The notes beneath the pieces were generated by a model that saw only the letters and a list, made by a program, of their open reading frames with translations, did not search any database and was not told the DNA's origin. 64,000 bases of DNA from Adineta ricciae. Taxonomy: Eukaryota > Rotifera > Eurotatoria > Adinetida > Adinetidae. The DNA lies in NCBI GenBank assembly GCA_905250025.1, contig CAJNOJ010000010.1, positions 858,964 to 922,963 on the forward strand. The letters run 5' to 3'. Shown here piece after piece: positions 27,113 to 59,098 of this stretch. How positions within the stretch are numbered: the first letter of the stretch is position 1; every line of letters starts with the position of its first letter. The position numbers and the translations under genes are program-made.

Positions 27113-28171
27113 ATGTTTCGTCTTTTGTCTTTGATCACTCTCAGTATAGTTTTATTCTATACTATTGGAAGTAAGTTATTTATAATCAAAACATATTCCA
27201 AATCTTGATCGATTTCATCTAGGTACTTTGGCTGCTGAACGATTTGTTACTGGAAAAATTACTCATGATGGTGTCAATCATATCGAAAAAAATTCCAAAG
27301 TTGAAGTTAGATTACAAGATATTAGTCTGATGGACGCAGCAGCAAAAGTAATTGCATTAGTAACTATTACCCAAGCTACCGAATTTCCCATTCCATTTAA
27401 AATCGAATATAATTCAGCAGAGATCAAATCTCATCGTAGTTATTCAGTAGCTGTTCGAATCAATGGTCCTAACAATCAACTTCAATTCATAAATGACATG
27501 AATATACGCGTTGATCTCACTAAACCATCACCAACAGCTGATGTTCCTGTTATTCGAAGTAACTGACTACAACATGTTGATGGGACAGATCTTCAATAAG
27601 AGTTATATTCTTGTAGTCGGTAAAGCCCCTAATATGGTGTCATCAAAAACAAAAGATAAGAAGGTATGCGGACCGGTGAAATGTCCCGGTAAATCCAGAG
27701 TCTGTCCATATGGATTTCAAAAGTTAGATGGCTGTGAAATTTGTAAATGTCACGATCCATGTAATCCACCAGGAAAGGTTCGAATTCACTGGAAAATGTT
27801 CTTCTCAAAAGAGTGTATGTTTATCTTTTAGCCAATACTATGTGGACCACATCAACGATGTTTCGTTCAAAAAAATGCTAATGGTACATTTGGTACACGT
27901 TGTGATACGGTAGCCAAGAAACATACTAAGAAGATAACCGATCCAAAAGGTACTTTGACTTTTCCTTTCAATTAGAATGAATATATCATCGTTCATTTTA
28001 GTCGTCTGTAAACAACCCTCAGTTACTGGTCCATGTAAAGCCTATTTTAAGCGCTTTTATTACAATTCATCAAAGAAATCCTGTGAAAATTTCGCTTACG
28101 GAGGATGTGCTGGCAACGAAAACAATTTTGCCACCAAAGCTGAATGCGAAAAAACCTGCAAACTTCAATAG
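27113..28171 (+). CDS. Secreted chimera: YbaY/YscW-like domain + antistasin-like + Kunitz
   Basis: Exons 27113-27170, 27223-27558, 27617-27777, 27832-27949 and 28002-28171 join in frame to 280 residues. Exon 1 (58 bases, as in the neighbour gene) codes a signal peptide. Exon 2 (336 bases, phase 1 at both ends) codes about 112 residues matching the bacterial YbaY/YscW domain (Pfam YscW): VTGKITHDG, VEVRLQDISLMDAAAKVIA, a FPIPFKIEY strand, HRSYSVAVRI, and a final strand. In bacteria this domain occurs in secreted lipoproteins. Exons 3-5 repeat the neighbour's antistasin-like module ([16 protein letters not shown]), four-Cys module (GTRCDTVAK) and Kunitz domain (FYYNS, FAYGGC), with Lys at P1. 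If the 58-base intron after 27558 were not spliced, translation would stop after two more codons, giving the YscW domain alone. Confidence 0.85.
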
Positions 28172-28386
28172 ATGAACAGCTACGAAGACTTTCATTTTCC
28201 CCTGCTGCTTTCGTCTCATTAAATAATCAACATTCATATTATTCTGAGTGTAATTAATCGTTTAATTCTTCAAATTTTCTCTCTCTTTTCCTCCATACAC
28301 ATTTCAAACGTATACTATTCGACTGCCGATTTTCTTTCTTTTTTCCTTCATTTATGCGTGCGTGTTATATATACCAATGAGTCATA
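28172..28386. other. Short intergenic region
   Basis: Pyrimidine-rich sequence between the chimeric inhibitor and the first U3 gene. Nothing called. Confidence 0.4.
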
Positions 28387-28474
28387 GTTAACAGAACGAA
28401 AAACACAACGATTTACTAAGCAATATTTGCTCCGTAAACGACTATAAAAACCCTGTTGCAGCACTGAAAACGTT
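28387..28474 (+). promoter_or_regulatory. U3 snoRNA promoter, copy 1
   Basis: Eighty-eight bases upstream of the U3 start that are repeated with two mismatches before copy 2, while sequence further upstream is unrelated. They include a TATA box (TATAAAA at 28443-28449, about 30 bases before the RNA start) and a conserved block near -70 to -40 that is placed like a proximal sequence element of small nuclear RNA genes. Confidence 0.7.
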
Positions 28475-28701
28475 AAGATTGTACTTCACAGGATCATTTT
28501 CTGTAGTACATATCGACAAAACACCCATAGCCAAAGAAGACCCAAACAACCCACGATGACGAGTGGCAGTGGTTCTTCTTGAGCGTGAAGTAGGATGGGG
28601 CTGCTCTCTTCTCGAGAGCTCGGCCTGCTTCCTTTGATGATCGCACCTTGTTGCGTCCTCGTGATGCGGCAAGGAGGGAAGCGACCACATTCAGAGTGGT
28701 T
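28475..28701 (+). ncRNA. U3 small nucleolar RNA, copy 1
   Basis: Box C/D RNA that guides early cleavages of pre-ribosomal RNA. The 5' end AAGATTGTACTTCACAGGATC and box A (GGATCATTTTCTGTAGT at about 28491) match U3 of other animals almost base for base. Box B (GAGCGTGAAG, 28581-28590) and box C (TTGATGATCG around 28635) are intact. The 3' end aligns with the known CTGAGTGGT terminus but reads CAGAGTGGT, so box D is CAGA in place of CTGA. Length about 227 bases, near the animal norm. A T-rich run (TTTTCTTTTT) follows about 11 bases later. GC content is clearly higher than in flanking DNA. Apparent reverse-strand reading frames here are artefacts of the RNA gene. Confidence 0.9.
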
Positions 28702-28721
28702 GGCTACGGGATTTTCTTTTT

Positions 28722-30570
28722 AAATCAAAAATAAAAGAAAAAAGTAGAGCCGGATAGAAATATACTGATCACGATATGTGCTTCGTTTTCAGCTGAGTGT
28801 TGTTTTAATTCTCATTGGCACACATAGTCTACGAATAGCAGAGATGGGGAAGTCAAGTCAAACTTAACTTGATTCGATTTAAAATTAGGCTACTAATTCA
28901 AATTCAGTAGGAGCCATAAAAGGAGCGGTTTTAATGAATATTTTGAACTTCTGTATCACTATCATGTTAGAAAAGTAACTTATATTGGCTTATGGTCAAA
29001 GCCAACTGGACTTCACGTTGTTAAATTTGACTTGACTTGCCGATATCTACTTTGTAGCCATTTATTTCAAAAATGTTTAGTGCTTTGTCGTTAGTTTCGT
29101 ACATTTTCATGTAAACGAATAACTTATCGTTGAATTATTGGCCTTATGACACTCTGATCAACAATTTATTCTCATGGACTTTTCTTTTACGAAATAACAA
29201 AGAGTTTATATGAAGTTGCAATGAACACTGGCGCTTGTCAAAGATGAGGATTACCAAAGGTCAGCACATTATTTGGCAGTAATTTGAAGCTTCACGTGGC
29301 GCTGAATGTTCGTCGACAAATCAGTCAATGATCGTTGAGCTACAGCTGCTAGTTTACCATTTCGTGTGGATGGTTCAAATGATAATCTGATATTTTATCG
29401 AGTGAGTGCGGTATTCATTAGCTCCTTCAAGACCGGATTATTTTCGTCTAATCAATTATAATCCATCAAATATAGAAAAATCTATCCAATGACTTGCATT
29501 CTTGGATTGAATTGTGCTTATTTGTCTTTGTAGAAACATGTTCGAACGCGCATATGCGTTTTCAAGTCTCGAAAGACTAAAACCCTTGCGGTTTATATTA
29601 TACATACTCGTTTTGTTTTACATTTTTATTTTAATTTCAGGAAAGAACAGAAGAAAAAATCGTTTCGTGTCAGTCCACGCTTGTTCATTTAAAAGAAGAC
29701 TTTTTCTCAATGACAAAAAAGGATATGGCCATGTTCTATTGATCAGAGTTATTCTTCACGGATACCTTCGCTTCATCTACAAATAAAAATGTTATTGTAT
29801 GCATGATTAGCATATTTAGATTTTAACTGCGCTACACACCCATAATAGTGTTCTCAACCATCACATTCGTTTAGTTTTCGCCGTATTCCATGTCGAAAAA
29901 TTCGATGATCAGATTTGGTAGGCTCCGTCTAGAATCGAGAAGTACCTGTCAGAACCGGTAACGGCCACTGGCTCCTTCAGCCAGATTTCAAGCATTTTCT
30001 GACCGTTTCGTGAATATATTTGCTTATTATCATGTTAGAATCCCACAACTCGTTCATTCTGAGCAGAGCAAGATTGCCTCTTTCACACATTCGGAAGCCA
30101 CTGAAAAGTCGTGTTCAATGATATAGATACAGAAACGGTGATATTGATTGGATGTGAGCAATATACTACGTTTTTTTTTCTTTCCTCTACTTCTTCACTT
30201 CATATAAAATTCACAATAGAAACGCAACTTAATGACATCATTTCATTTAGTGACTATACAGCCATAATTGAACGAAAGAGAAAAGAGAAGTATTCATAAT
30301 AAGAATTTATATCCGTTAGAATTGTAGTGTATATTATAATTTAAGTTCCACAGTCCACAAAAGTTACTCAGATAGTGCCTCATTCAGATCCCTCACATAG
30401 ATATGTAGTTTTTTTTAATCTGAACGCACTCTAGATGTACATCAACGTCTTAACGAAGTACGCGTGCGTCGCAGAAAAAGATAATAATGAATAGATCTAA
30501 AACGATTGTAAAAGACGCATTTGATGTCTTTGATTCGAACTAACTACATCTATACCGATGGATGAATATC
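28722..30570. other. Intergenic region between the U3 copies
   Basis: About 1.85 kb of AT-rich sequence separating the two U3 genes. A plus-strand frame at 29514-29786 is biased and unconvincing. I see no gene, tRNA or repeat in it. Confidence 0.4.
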
Positions 30571-30658
30571 GTTAACCGAACGAAAAACACAACGATTTAC
30601 TATGCAATATTTGCTCCGTAAACGACTATAAAAACCCTGTTGCAGCACTGAAAACGTT
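30571..30658 (+). promoter_or_regulatory. U3 snoRNA promoter, copy 2
   Basis: Same 88-base block as before copy 1, differing at two positions, with the TATA box at about 30627-30633. Upstream sequence is unrelated, so the conserved segment marks the promoter boundary. Confidence 0.7.
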
Positions 30659-30885
30659 AAGATTGTACTTCACAGGATCATTTTCTGTAGTACATATCGA
30701 CAAAACACCCATAGCCAAAGAAGACCCAAACAACCCACGATGACGAGTGGCAGTGGTTCTTCTTGAGCGTGAAGTAGGATGGGGCTGCTCTCTTCTCGAG
30801 AGCTCGGCCTGCTTCCTTTGATGATCGCACCTTGTTGCGTCCTCGTGATGCGGCAAGGAGGGAAGCGACCACATTCAGAGTGGTT
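30659..30885 (+). ncRNA. U3 small nucleolar RNA, copy 2
   Basis: Identical to copy 1 over the whole RNA by eye, with the same boxes A, B and C and the same CAGA box D. It lies 2184 bases further on in the same orientation. The identity extends about 20 bases past the 3' end through the T-run and then decays. Confidence 0.9.
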
Positions 30886-30921
30886 GGCTACGGGATTTTC
30901 TTTTTAAATTAAAAGTAAAAA

Positions 30922-32755
30922 TGACTGAGACATTCTAACTCGCACGAGTTATTCAGTCTAGTCGATGAAATTGTGTTTTCAATTGATTCAATAGGGTATA
31001 ATAAATCAACAGATCAGCCCAAAAGTATTTCGATTTTATGATCATCTACTCATTAAATATTAAACTCAATTATGAATAGTCTGTTCACGGCATGTAGAGT
31101 GATTTAAAATCGCTGGAACATTGAAACATTCTTTTTCTGTCTTGCTTCCGGAATAGTAATTTTCTTTCTTTCTTTCTCATTAAATTCTGATGGTCCATCA
31201 TACATGATGAATCGAAAGAGAAGAGACACAAGCATCTGATTCGATCCATTAACTTTCTGACAGATCAAAGTATTAACCATACGATGTGAACAAATGTATG
31301 AAAAATTATCAATTTTGCTTTTTGCATTTAATCAAGAAAAAAAAACACGACGAAGACCGATTACATTTATGTTCTAACTTTAGTCATAGTCTTGCAATAA
31401 ACTTAATTTCCAATCTGACATTGACATCAACAACGTATGTCTACTTGAACTCGAGGCGTTAATCAAGAAGTTGTGTCTAGAAGAAATCGAATGACCTCCA
31501 TCATATGACAGATGACATATCCCCTTTCTACTTATGCTTCATCTTCAGTTGTTCAGCATGTTTTTCCGGTCTCTCGTTCGTTCGTTTGACACATCACTAA
31601 TTCGATTCCATCGTTGTCTCATGTCATAGTGAGTTAAATTGAAAAGAAAGAAGATGATGGAGAAAATCAAACGGCTATCTTCATCGTTTGTCAATGTTCT
31701 TGAATTTGTCTTCGTTTTTTTTTGCTTTCTAAATCTAATCATGCGACAATGATAAAATGAGTGGGTGGTCGGCAGTTCACAAAAAATGAAACGCCCGTTT
31801 TGCATGTATACATATGTTCATCTATTTCACTTTCATGATAAGCCAAAGGCAAAGTTCGTTTGCAGTTTTATCAAGGACTTTCAATGACGTCGGCTACAGA
31901 AGTTGACAAAGAATGACTATTATTATGAATGGAAGCTCGATTACTTAAGGCGATGATAGATGAACTATGGAGAAAATCTTGTCGTGCGTTCAAATAGATA
32001 TATATGTTTGTTCAGTTCAAGGTTTTGTAGATCATAGCTAGCTGTATTTATCTAAGTGAATAGAGTAAAAAAGAAAGATCGGATGAGATTCTAAATGCTT
32101 TTACTCTTCTTTTCTTACAAATGCGGATGCCCTCGATGAGTAAGCTCGACAATGAATATGAGAAAGAAAGTCTAATTAGGGCGTGCCAACCATGTCAATT
32201 AAGTAGAAGGGCGACATGAAGCGCGCGCATGTGTGTGATTATAATGTTTCTCTTCTTCTCTCCTGTATACTGACCAGTCGAACACGCACATCTCCAAACA
32301 ACTGACACATATACGCGTGTGCTTCAAATCTTTTTTTCACATTACATCTGACCGAAAGAGATTGAAGAAGAGAGGCGGATGATCATGAAAATATAGTCCA
32401 TTAGCTAATGATGATGATCATCACTATTACTACCGGTAGAATGTCGAAAAATGATACTCCTACTTGTCACTGTTTCTAACAATAACAACAGTTTTCAGTT
32501 GTTCTCTTTTCTTCTACTTCTATGGCGTACGTTTGCGGTTTTATGCTCATCTTTTTTTCCTTCTTCGTTTCTCTTTCGCTTACTCTGTACGTCTCTCTCT
32601 CTTGTTCTGTTCATTCAATATACGGGGACGAGAAAAGGAGAGAGGCAGAGCGAGAAATGAATGGATGAACAAAATCGTCTCTCTCTCTCTCCTCCGTTTT
32701 CTTTATTACCACAATTAAGTTTAGTTCTGCGACATGATGAGAGAGAGGGAGACAG
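30922..32755. other. Intergenic and 5' region of the next gene
   Basis: About 1.8 kb. Near 32550-32700 the sequence is CT-rich and contains an ATG followed by a hydrophobic Leu/Ser/Phe run that could be the missing signal-peptide exon of the gene at 32756, but no clean donor joins it. Nothing else supported. Confidence 0.35.
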
Positions 32756-35230
32756 TGCAACAAAGACTATACTGATGCTTGTCGCTATTACGACGAACAA
32801 AATGACAAGCGTAAGTATATGGCACACACACATTTTCTATCAAAGTAACAGGTGTCTTGAGAAATGACAATAGGATAGACAGACATCTCAGCTCTCTTGT
32901 TCACCATAGGTGGGAGACAACAGTCTGATTCGACACAAACCATATTTCGTTTTAGATGTAAAATAATGAATAAGAAAGCAGTGACTTTTGTCGAAATCGA
33001 ATAATGNATCATCTACTCTTTGCTCGATTGATACTCGATAGTCACGTAGTGATGCTTACTTCCGTTCAACAACTGACTTATTTTGACAAAATGTCTTATG
33101 CAAGACTTTTCTTCTATTAACTTCCGTTGTCCTAATGATGACTTGTCGTTTTTCTTTCTTCTAGGTGAATGCTTCGATGCTGACGATGACAATGCTCGTA
33201 TTTGTGGATCAATCACGCCTGATACAGTTTTGTATACACTCTTCCGGGGTAAGATAATAAAATCAGAACAAGAATATGTAACCTGTCCATCACAATCGAC
33301 ATTAATTAACAGTAAAGAAAATCCGGTAGTGCGTGCGTGATAGGATAAAAAAAGAAAACGTCCATAGGCTATGATAATCTACTCTCTAGTGAACAGACAA
33401 AATACTGACCGACATAACACATACATGGAGCAGCTGAATGTTCACTGACCTAGATAAACACAGGAAATTAGCGAAGCTCCCGGCGCCGCCAGCTCGCCCG
33501 ATGAAAGTGAATTTACCACGAACGAAAAAGAAATGTTTGTATCGAGATGGACAAAGTCATCATACATATGTTATAATTCAATTACAAACATGAAGAAATA
33601 TTTGTGAACATGTTGTTTGATTAGATAATGCGGAATCAACTTCATGTCCTTTTGAACAATCATGGTATTTTGACAAAAATCGCCAACTATCGACATCGTG
33701 TCAACCAAAAGCATTTCAACATTGTTCTTCCTCGAATACATTCCAGTTAACGTACAACAGTCGATGTGCAGCAAATCAAAGTAAGAGAGCGATTGATTCG
33801 AAGATATTGTCTCATCGTGTGAAATAGATGTAAGAGCAACATGCTTCGCTCAATTCACTGATGGAAACGTCAATTATGTCGTGGCTCGAAGTCTCGATCG
33901 TCAACGATTCGTCTGTTTTGTAAGTTCGAGACTTTGTCACAAAATATAGTCATTGTCCGGTCGTTTTAGTCATATACGAAAACAAAACGTGATGAACAAC
34001 ATATTGCGCCTAATGAAGTTTATCTATCTGCTGATGATACATGTCGAGATCTACCAACAAGAGAGTCCGCTGTTGTGTTAAATGTGCTTCCAAGTATTAA
34101 CTTTCTCTATATTCTGCGAAATTTTTGTAAACGTGATATCCTATATAGGTTCGTATCAGCATCAATTAGAATCGAATATTCATTTACCCACATGGGTTCA
34201 CGGTCGCTGGTTAACTGTTGGAACAAATGGTTTACATGCCAATGTAGTTTATATCAATAATAGTCAATTGCTTGTAAAAAAGAATAATGATCAAACGGTT
34301 GTTCATGATTTGAAATTCACACGTTTAATGACCAGTAAACGACCCAACGAGCAGATCATTCGCATCAAAGCAAAATCTATGGAACAATGGTAAGAACTAT
34401 TATTCTTTGGGTTTTATGCATAATTAAGTGAAATTTTTAGTTCATCTATCTTTTATTGTATAAAAATTGTCCATCGCTCCTCATTCGTCATCGATCTTTC
34501 AATCGGTAAACGCTCTCTTTCTATCGATTGAAAAAAAATATCATATATTTTAGGTTTCGATGATCACGGATGTAAAGACACTCATTTGCATCAGACAATT
34601 TTCAGTAAGAACTTCCGCTATGAAATCATTCGTTATATATTCACCTTAAACTTCTAGAATCTTCCACGATCTCCAATGTTTCCTGTCCACAAATCGGTAT
34701 TTATAAATCTTCAAGTACTTATCGACCGCTTATCCCTGTTTCCACATGTACAACGGGTGTTTGGATCTTGTCAATTGGATGTGAATCAACAAATAAAAGT
34801 GAATTAACCTTTTCGTCCACATGTCGTCATGAAACTGTACCTGATGTTCAAATCATAACATCAATTAAAGGTGTATGTTTGGCATCATGGCGTACAGACC
34901 ATCGGTTTCAACGTACGATTATTCTTTACGAACAAAACCGAGCTTTTTGTCTGGTAACATCATTTCTCCATTTCTCTTTCCATTATAAAAGTTTCCTTTG
35001 CATAGATTCAACCATTGAAAAGTATGACAGCAAGTTGGATTATATCCGATTCGAGCTGTACACATTTCAGTGCATCATCAATCAATGTTGAGAATAGTCT
35101 CAGATATTCGGATACGTGTGAGCAATACAAGAGAACTTATCAATATTTAACAACAAATCATAGTTCAATGTCGAGAATATCATATTTATTGTTTTGTTTT
35201 TTATTTGTTCTTTTTCTATGCAAGTATTAA
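32756..35230 (+). CDS. Cys-rich cell-surface protein, probably membrane- or GPI-anchored
   Basis: Ten exons join in frame: 32756-32810, 33165-33248, 33625-33780, 33828-33919, 33970-34093, 34149-34389, 34441-34505, 34554-34604, 34658-34953 and 35006-35230, about 463 residues. The first exon, with the signal peptide, is missing upstream. Cysteines are regularly spaced through the chain. The middle has LPTWVHGRWLTVG and YINNSQLLV, like the [LF]P-x-W-x-G-x-W pattern of the invertebrate extracellular DUF7042-DUF7045 families; that match is from memory and tentative. Several sequons are present. The last 20 residues are hydrophobic (YLLFCFLFVLFLCKY), fitting a GPI signal or tail anchor. The intron at 33249-33624 is long and could hide one more exon. 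Function unknown. Confidence 0.65.
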
Positions 35231-35521
35231 AATAAATAAAAATAAACATGATTTTTTTTCTGTGAGATATTCTCTTTATTTCAAAAAAGAAATACACGAG
35301 TTCATATCCGAGAAAATCTTATATGAAAATGCATATTACACAAAATTTGACAGCTTGATTTCATATCTCATAGCACAAATGGATCTTTTTTCAACACAAA
35401 ATAGATATACGCCTAGTGTAAGAGCAGAAGAAAAGCAACCGTACAGAGAGATATATAAATATACACACTGTTTAGAAAATGAGAAGTATGTACAAAAGTA
35501 AAGGAAAACGATATGATGTTG
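35231..35521. other. Short convergent gap
   Basis: Under 300 bases between two converging genes; 3' untranslated sequence. Nothing else seen. Confidence 0.4.
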
Positions 35522-36462
35522 TTAACTGCTACAACACCCATTACGTCGTGGTTGGACATTCTGTGCGATTTCGATCGGTTGACTTTGATTGGAATTGGCA
35601 GATTTTGGACCTGTTTTCACTCCGTCCCATCTGAAGAGAAGAATATTCCGAAAACAAAAACGATTGAAGAGGAAATACATACCCGCTTTGAACATGTATG
35701 CGTCCTTCGGTGAGCATATCGTAGATTTCGCGAGCTATCATTGTGAATGCTTCTTGAACGTATAGAGATGATTTAGAAGACGTTTCAATAAATGAAATAT
35801 TATGGAAATCAGCAAATGCTTTGCCTTCTTCGGTTGTCACCTACGACAGAATAAGATTTTGTAAGAAAGAACTGAGTGAATGAGTTTATCTTTACTTGAC
35901 GTTCCGATTCGCGATCGATTTTCGTACCGACAAGCAGAAAGACTGAATGATAAGGTTGAATTTGTGCACGAGCTTCATTTAACCAACTTGTCACATGTGT
36001 AAAACTCACATAGTTAGTTGTATCATATATCAGAAGGACACCGACTGAATTTCGATAATACGCGCGTGTTATACTCCTACAAAATACAAAGTTTCATGTG
36101 TTTATTTCAATAAAACTATCATACCGAAATCGTTCTTGTCCAGCTGTGTCCCATAGCTGTAGTTTGACTTTGACACCAGGTTTAACTTCAACAATGCGCA
36201 CATTAAAATCAACACCAACAGTCGGATCCTATTCAGATGAATATCGTTTTCATCCAATTGGAATCGATATTCAACGATTTTACTTACGGGATCTTGAGAA
36301 AAGACGCCATCACAAAAGCTCCGTAATAGTGATGACTGAAATAAAAAGCGAAACTTGTCAAATTGTTGTCAATTCATTTAATATTGAACTTACCTTTCCA
36401 ACTGTTGAATCTCCCACAACTATCAGACGAAATTGATAATCATAACTGTACATATTATCCAT
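35522..36462 (-). CDS. Rab39-like small GTPase
   Basis: Membrane-trafficking switch. Six exons (minus) join in frame: 36394-36462, 36288-36335, 36125-36228, 35896-36076, 35683-35840 and 35522-35630, giving 222 residues. Nucleotide-binding motifs are present: GDSTVGKSS (P-loop), DPTVGVDF (switch I), [13 protein letters not shown] (switch II), GTKID in place of NKxD, and ETSSKSS in place of ETSAK. The start [16 protein letters not shown], the replaced NKxD motif, VFLLVGTK and the tail VQSGWDGVKTG all resemble Rab39. The chain ends NGCCSS, a double-cysteine geranylgeranylation site. The ATG at 36462 is followed closely by the first beta strand, as in Rab39. Confidence 0.92.
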
Positions 36463-38585
36463 TATACTATAGATATCTGGATTTTAATCGACATAAAAGA
36501 AGTTTGAAAACAAAATCTGAAATTTTTTTTCTAAAATGATATGCTTAGATACATCTCGTCCGGAATTGACGAATAAATAAGGAAAAAATCATGTTCCGCA
36601 TCGTTTTTTTCTCTTCCCAACAGATTCATAGAATTTCTCTGGAGAATTTTTTCGATAGACGTCAGTTCAATAATAAGAAGGAAACTCTTTGTTTCTTAAG
36701 ATATACTTTGCTATGTTGATTAGTCATCAAGTTTTCGAATGTTTTACAACGGAAGAAAATAGCTCGTCAAAATCATCTTGGAGAAGAAAAATACAAGGAA
36801 AGGATGTCAACAGCTGTATACAAAAGAACGAAGAAAACCGAGAGAGAGAGAACGAATCATTCGTTCTCTGACGTCACTAATCAAATTGCTCGATTTGAAT
36901 GCATAGAAGATAAACCCTCAATTCGAAACCTCTTAGATTTCATATTAGTAATGATAATTTCATATCGAATGACTAGTGAAGGTTATAAAAAGGATAAAAT
37001 ATCTTTCTTATGAACAAAAGCTGTCATAGTCAGGTATTTCATCGATTGTTGGACGTACATCACCCTTTTATTGTTCAACACATTTCAAATAACATATGAC
37101 GCTTGTCTGGAACATTCGCGTATGTTTGGAAAATTTCAATGAATAAATTGTTTGGCATATGCGTCGTATGCAACGTGATAACATGTATCAAATGATCTTA
37201 TGTTTTAAGAGGATTTGATTGATTAAGCCATTGTATCTCCTCACGTGCGAAATAAACTTTGTTGGAATTGGTTTATTTTTAAGCAATTAAAATGTGAATA
37301 CGAGTTTCGCTTGAGTACGTGAATAGATCAAAGATTCAAAATGGAAGGAAACTCCAGTTTTAAATGAATTATCGGATTTATGGATAATCAGCTAATTCGG
37401 AGTGGAATGATAGATGTCGATAATATCAGTATTTTTATGGAAGTGATGTTGTCACTGAAAATGAACGAATACGATGAAGTGAAGTGAAGTGAATGATTTC
37501 GAAGGGAAAAGAACATCTATTGTATTGAAAAACTGTCGGATTCTTTTGCGATGACGATAAATCATTCCGACAGAGTAAAAATCTATTTTTCTTCTGTTTC
37601 AACGAACATCAATGCTAAAATCGCAAGATTGATGGCAAAATTTCCAAGAGAACTCTTTCTTCTTCATCAGTGTAGCACTGGTAGAGAAAAGCAATAACAT
37701 GAAAACAGCAACCATTGATGATCTTTCGAATCTTATTATTATCAAAGGTGTTGACACATAGTACGTCAGAGCAGAAGTCTAGGATTAATGGTAGAATTAA
37801 CAAATCAACGATAGTCCATGATCTTTACCAATTCTGGATACGATTCATTGAAAAATGTCATTTTTACGATGATGTACTTGAGAAAAATATTTACTTTTCG
37901 TTTTTATCGCTTTGATGATATCTATTAGAAAACGGAAAACACAACATACGATTGTTTACATTGGTTAAGCAGATCCAGAGATGTGCTTTGAATATGGAAT
38001 GTTTATACTATGCCTGTTTTTTGTTTTCTATGTCGAAGTCAGACGGGTTTATCTATTAATAACAGAGTGTATACTGTTAATAGGTGTTCGGGAAGAATTT
38101 TTCCCTTTATTCAGGCAAAAAAAGAAAAAGAATAAAGAGAAATCAACAAATCGTGTCAGTGAAATATGCTAGAAAGTCCCATATGTTTATCTCTGGCTAG
38201 ACTATTTTGTTCTTGTATTTGTTTTCTTAAAGATATGAAGGCTTCAACAATTTACACACGTCAAAGAACACGCGGTTGCTTTGTCAAGAAATATAGATAG
38301 AGTACGATACTAGAAGAGAAGACGAAGAAGAACAGGTTAGGCAGTTAAATTTGTCTAAGTAGGAATAAACAGAGACATAGAAGAAGAAAACAAAGGTTGA
38401 GCTGCAAAGGTTTCTTTCCAAAAAAAAAATACAACTTGAAGAAATTAAATAAAACAAATAGATTTGTTTCGAGAAAATTTTCTTTGATTTTCACTTTTTC
38501 CACGCGGACACACACACGCACGCCAGGACAAATACGTATATATATTTATAATATGATTAGTGTTTATTTAACCATTTGTCTAATT
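36463..38585. other. Intergenic, Rab and twitchin flanks
   Basis: About 2.1 kb between two minus-strand genes; it holds the Rab promoter and the twitchin 3' end. A small tandem run of GAAGT units lies near 37475-37492. No gene or RNA supported. Confidence 0.4.

Positions 38586-59098
<20,513 letters not shown>

Noticed and set aside
27223-27566. Reading the YscW exon as a separate gene ending at 27566
   Set aside because: A canonical 58-base intron at 27559-27616 joins it in phase to the antistasin/Kunitz exons, matching the neighbour gene's layout. Kept only as a possible unspliced variant.
28442-28690. Two overlapping minus-strand frames of 82 and 64 residues, repeated identically at 30626-30874
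   Set aside because: They lie antisense over the U3 snoRNA genes, and one lacks a real ATG. The RNA boxes explain the conservation.
32451-32718. Overlapping hydrophobic plus-strand frames
   Set aside because: CT-rich DNA. One may include a signal peptide for the gene at 32756, but no donor joins them.
33007-33007. Undetermined base n
   Set aside because: An assembly ambiguity in an intron; no biological meaning.
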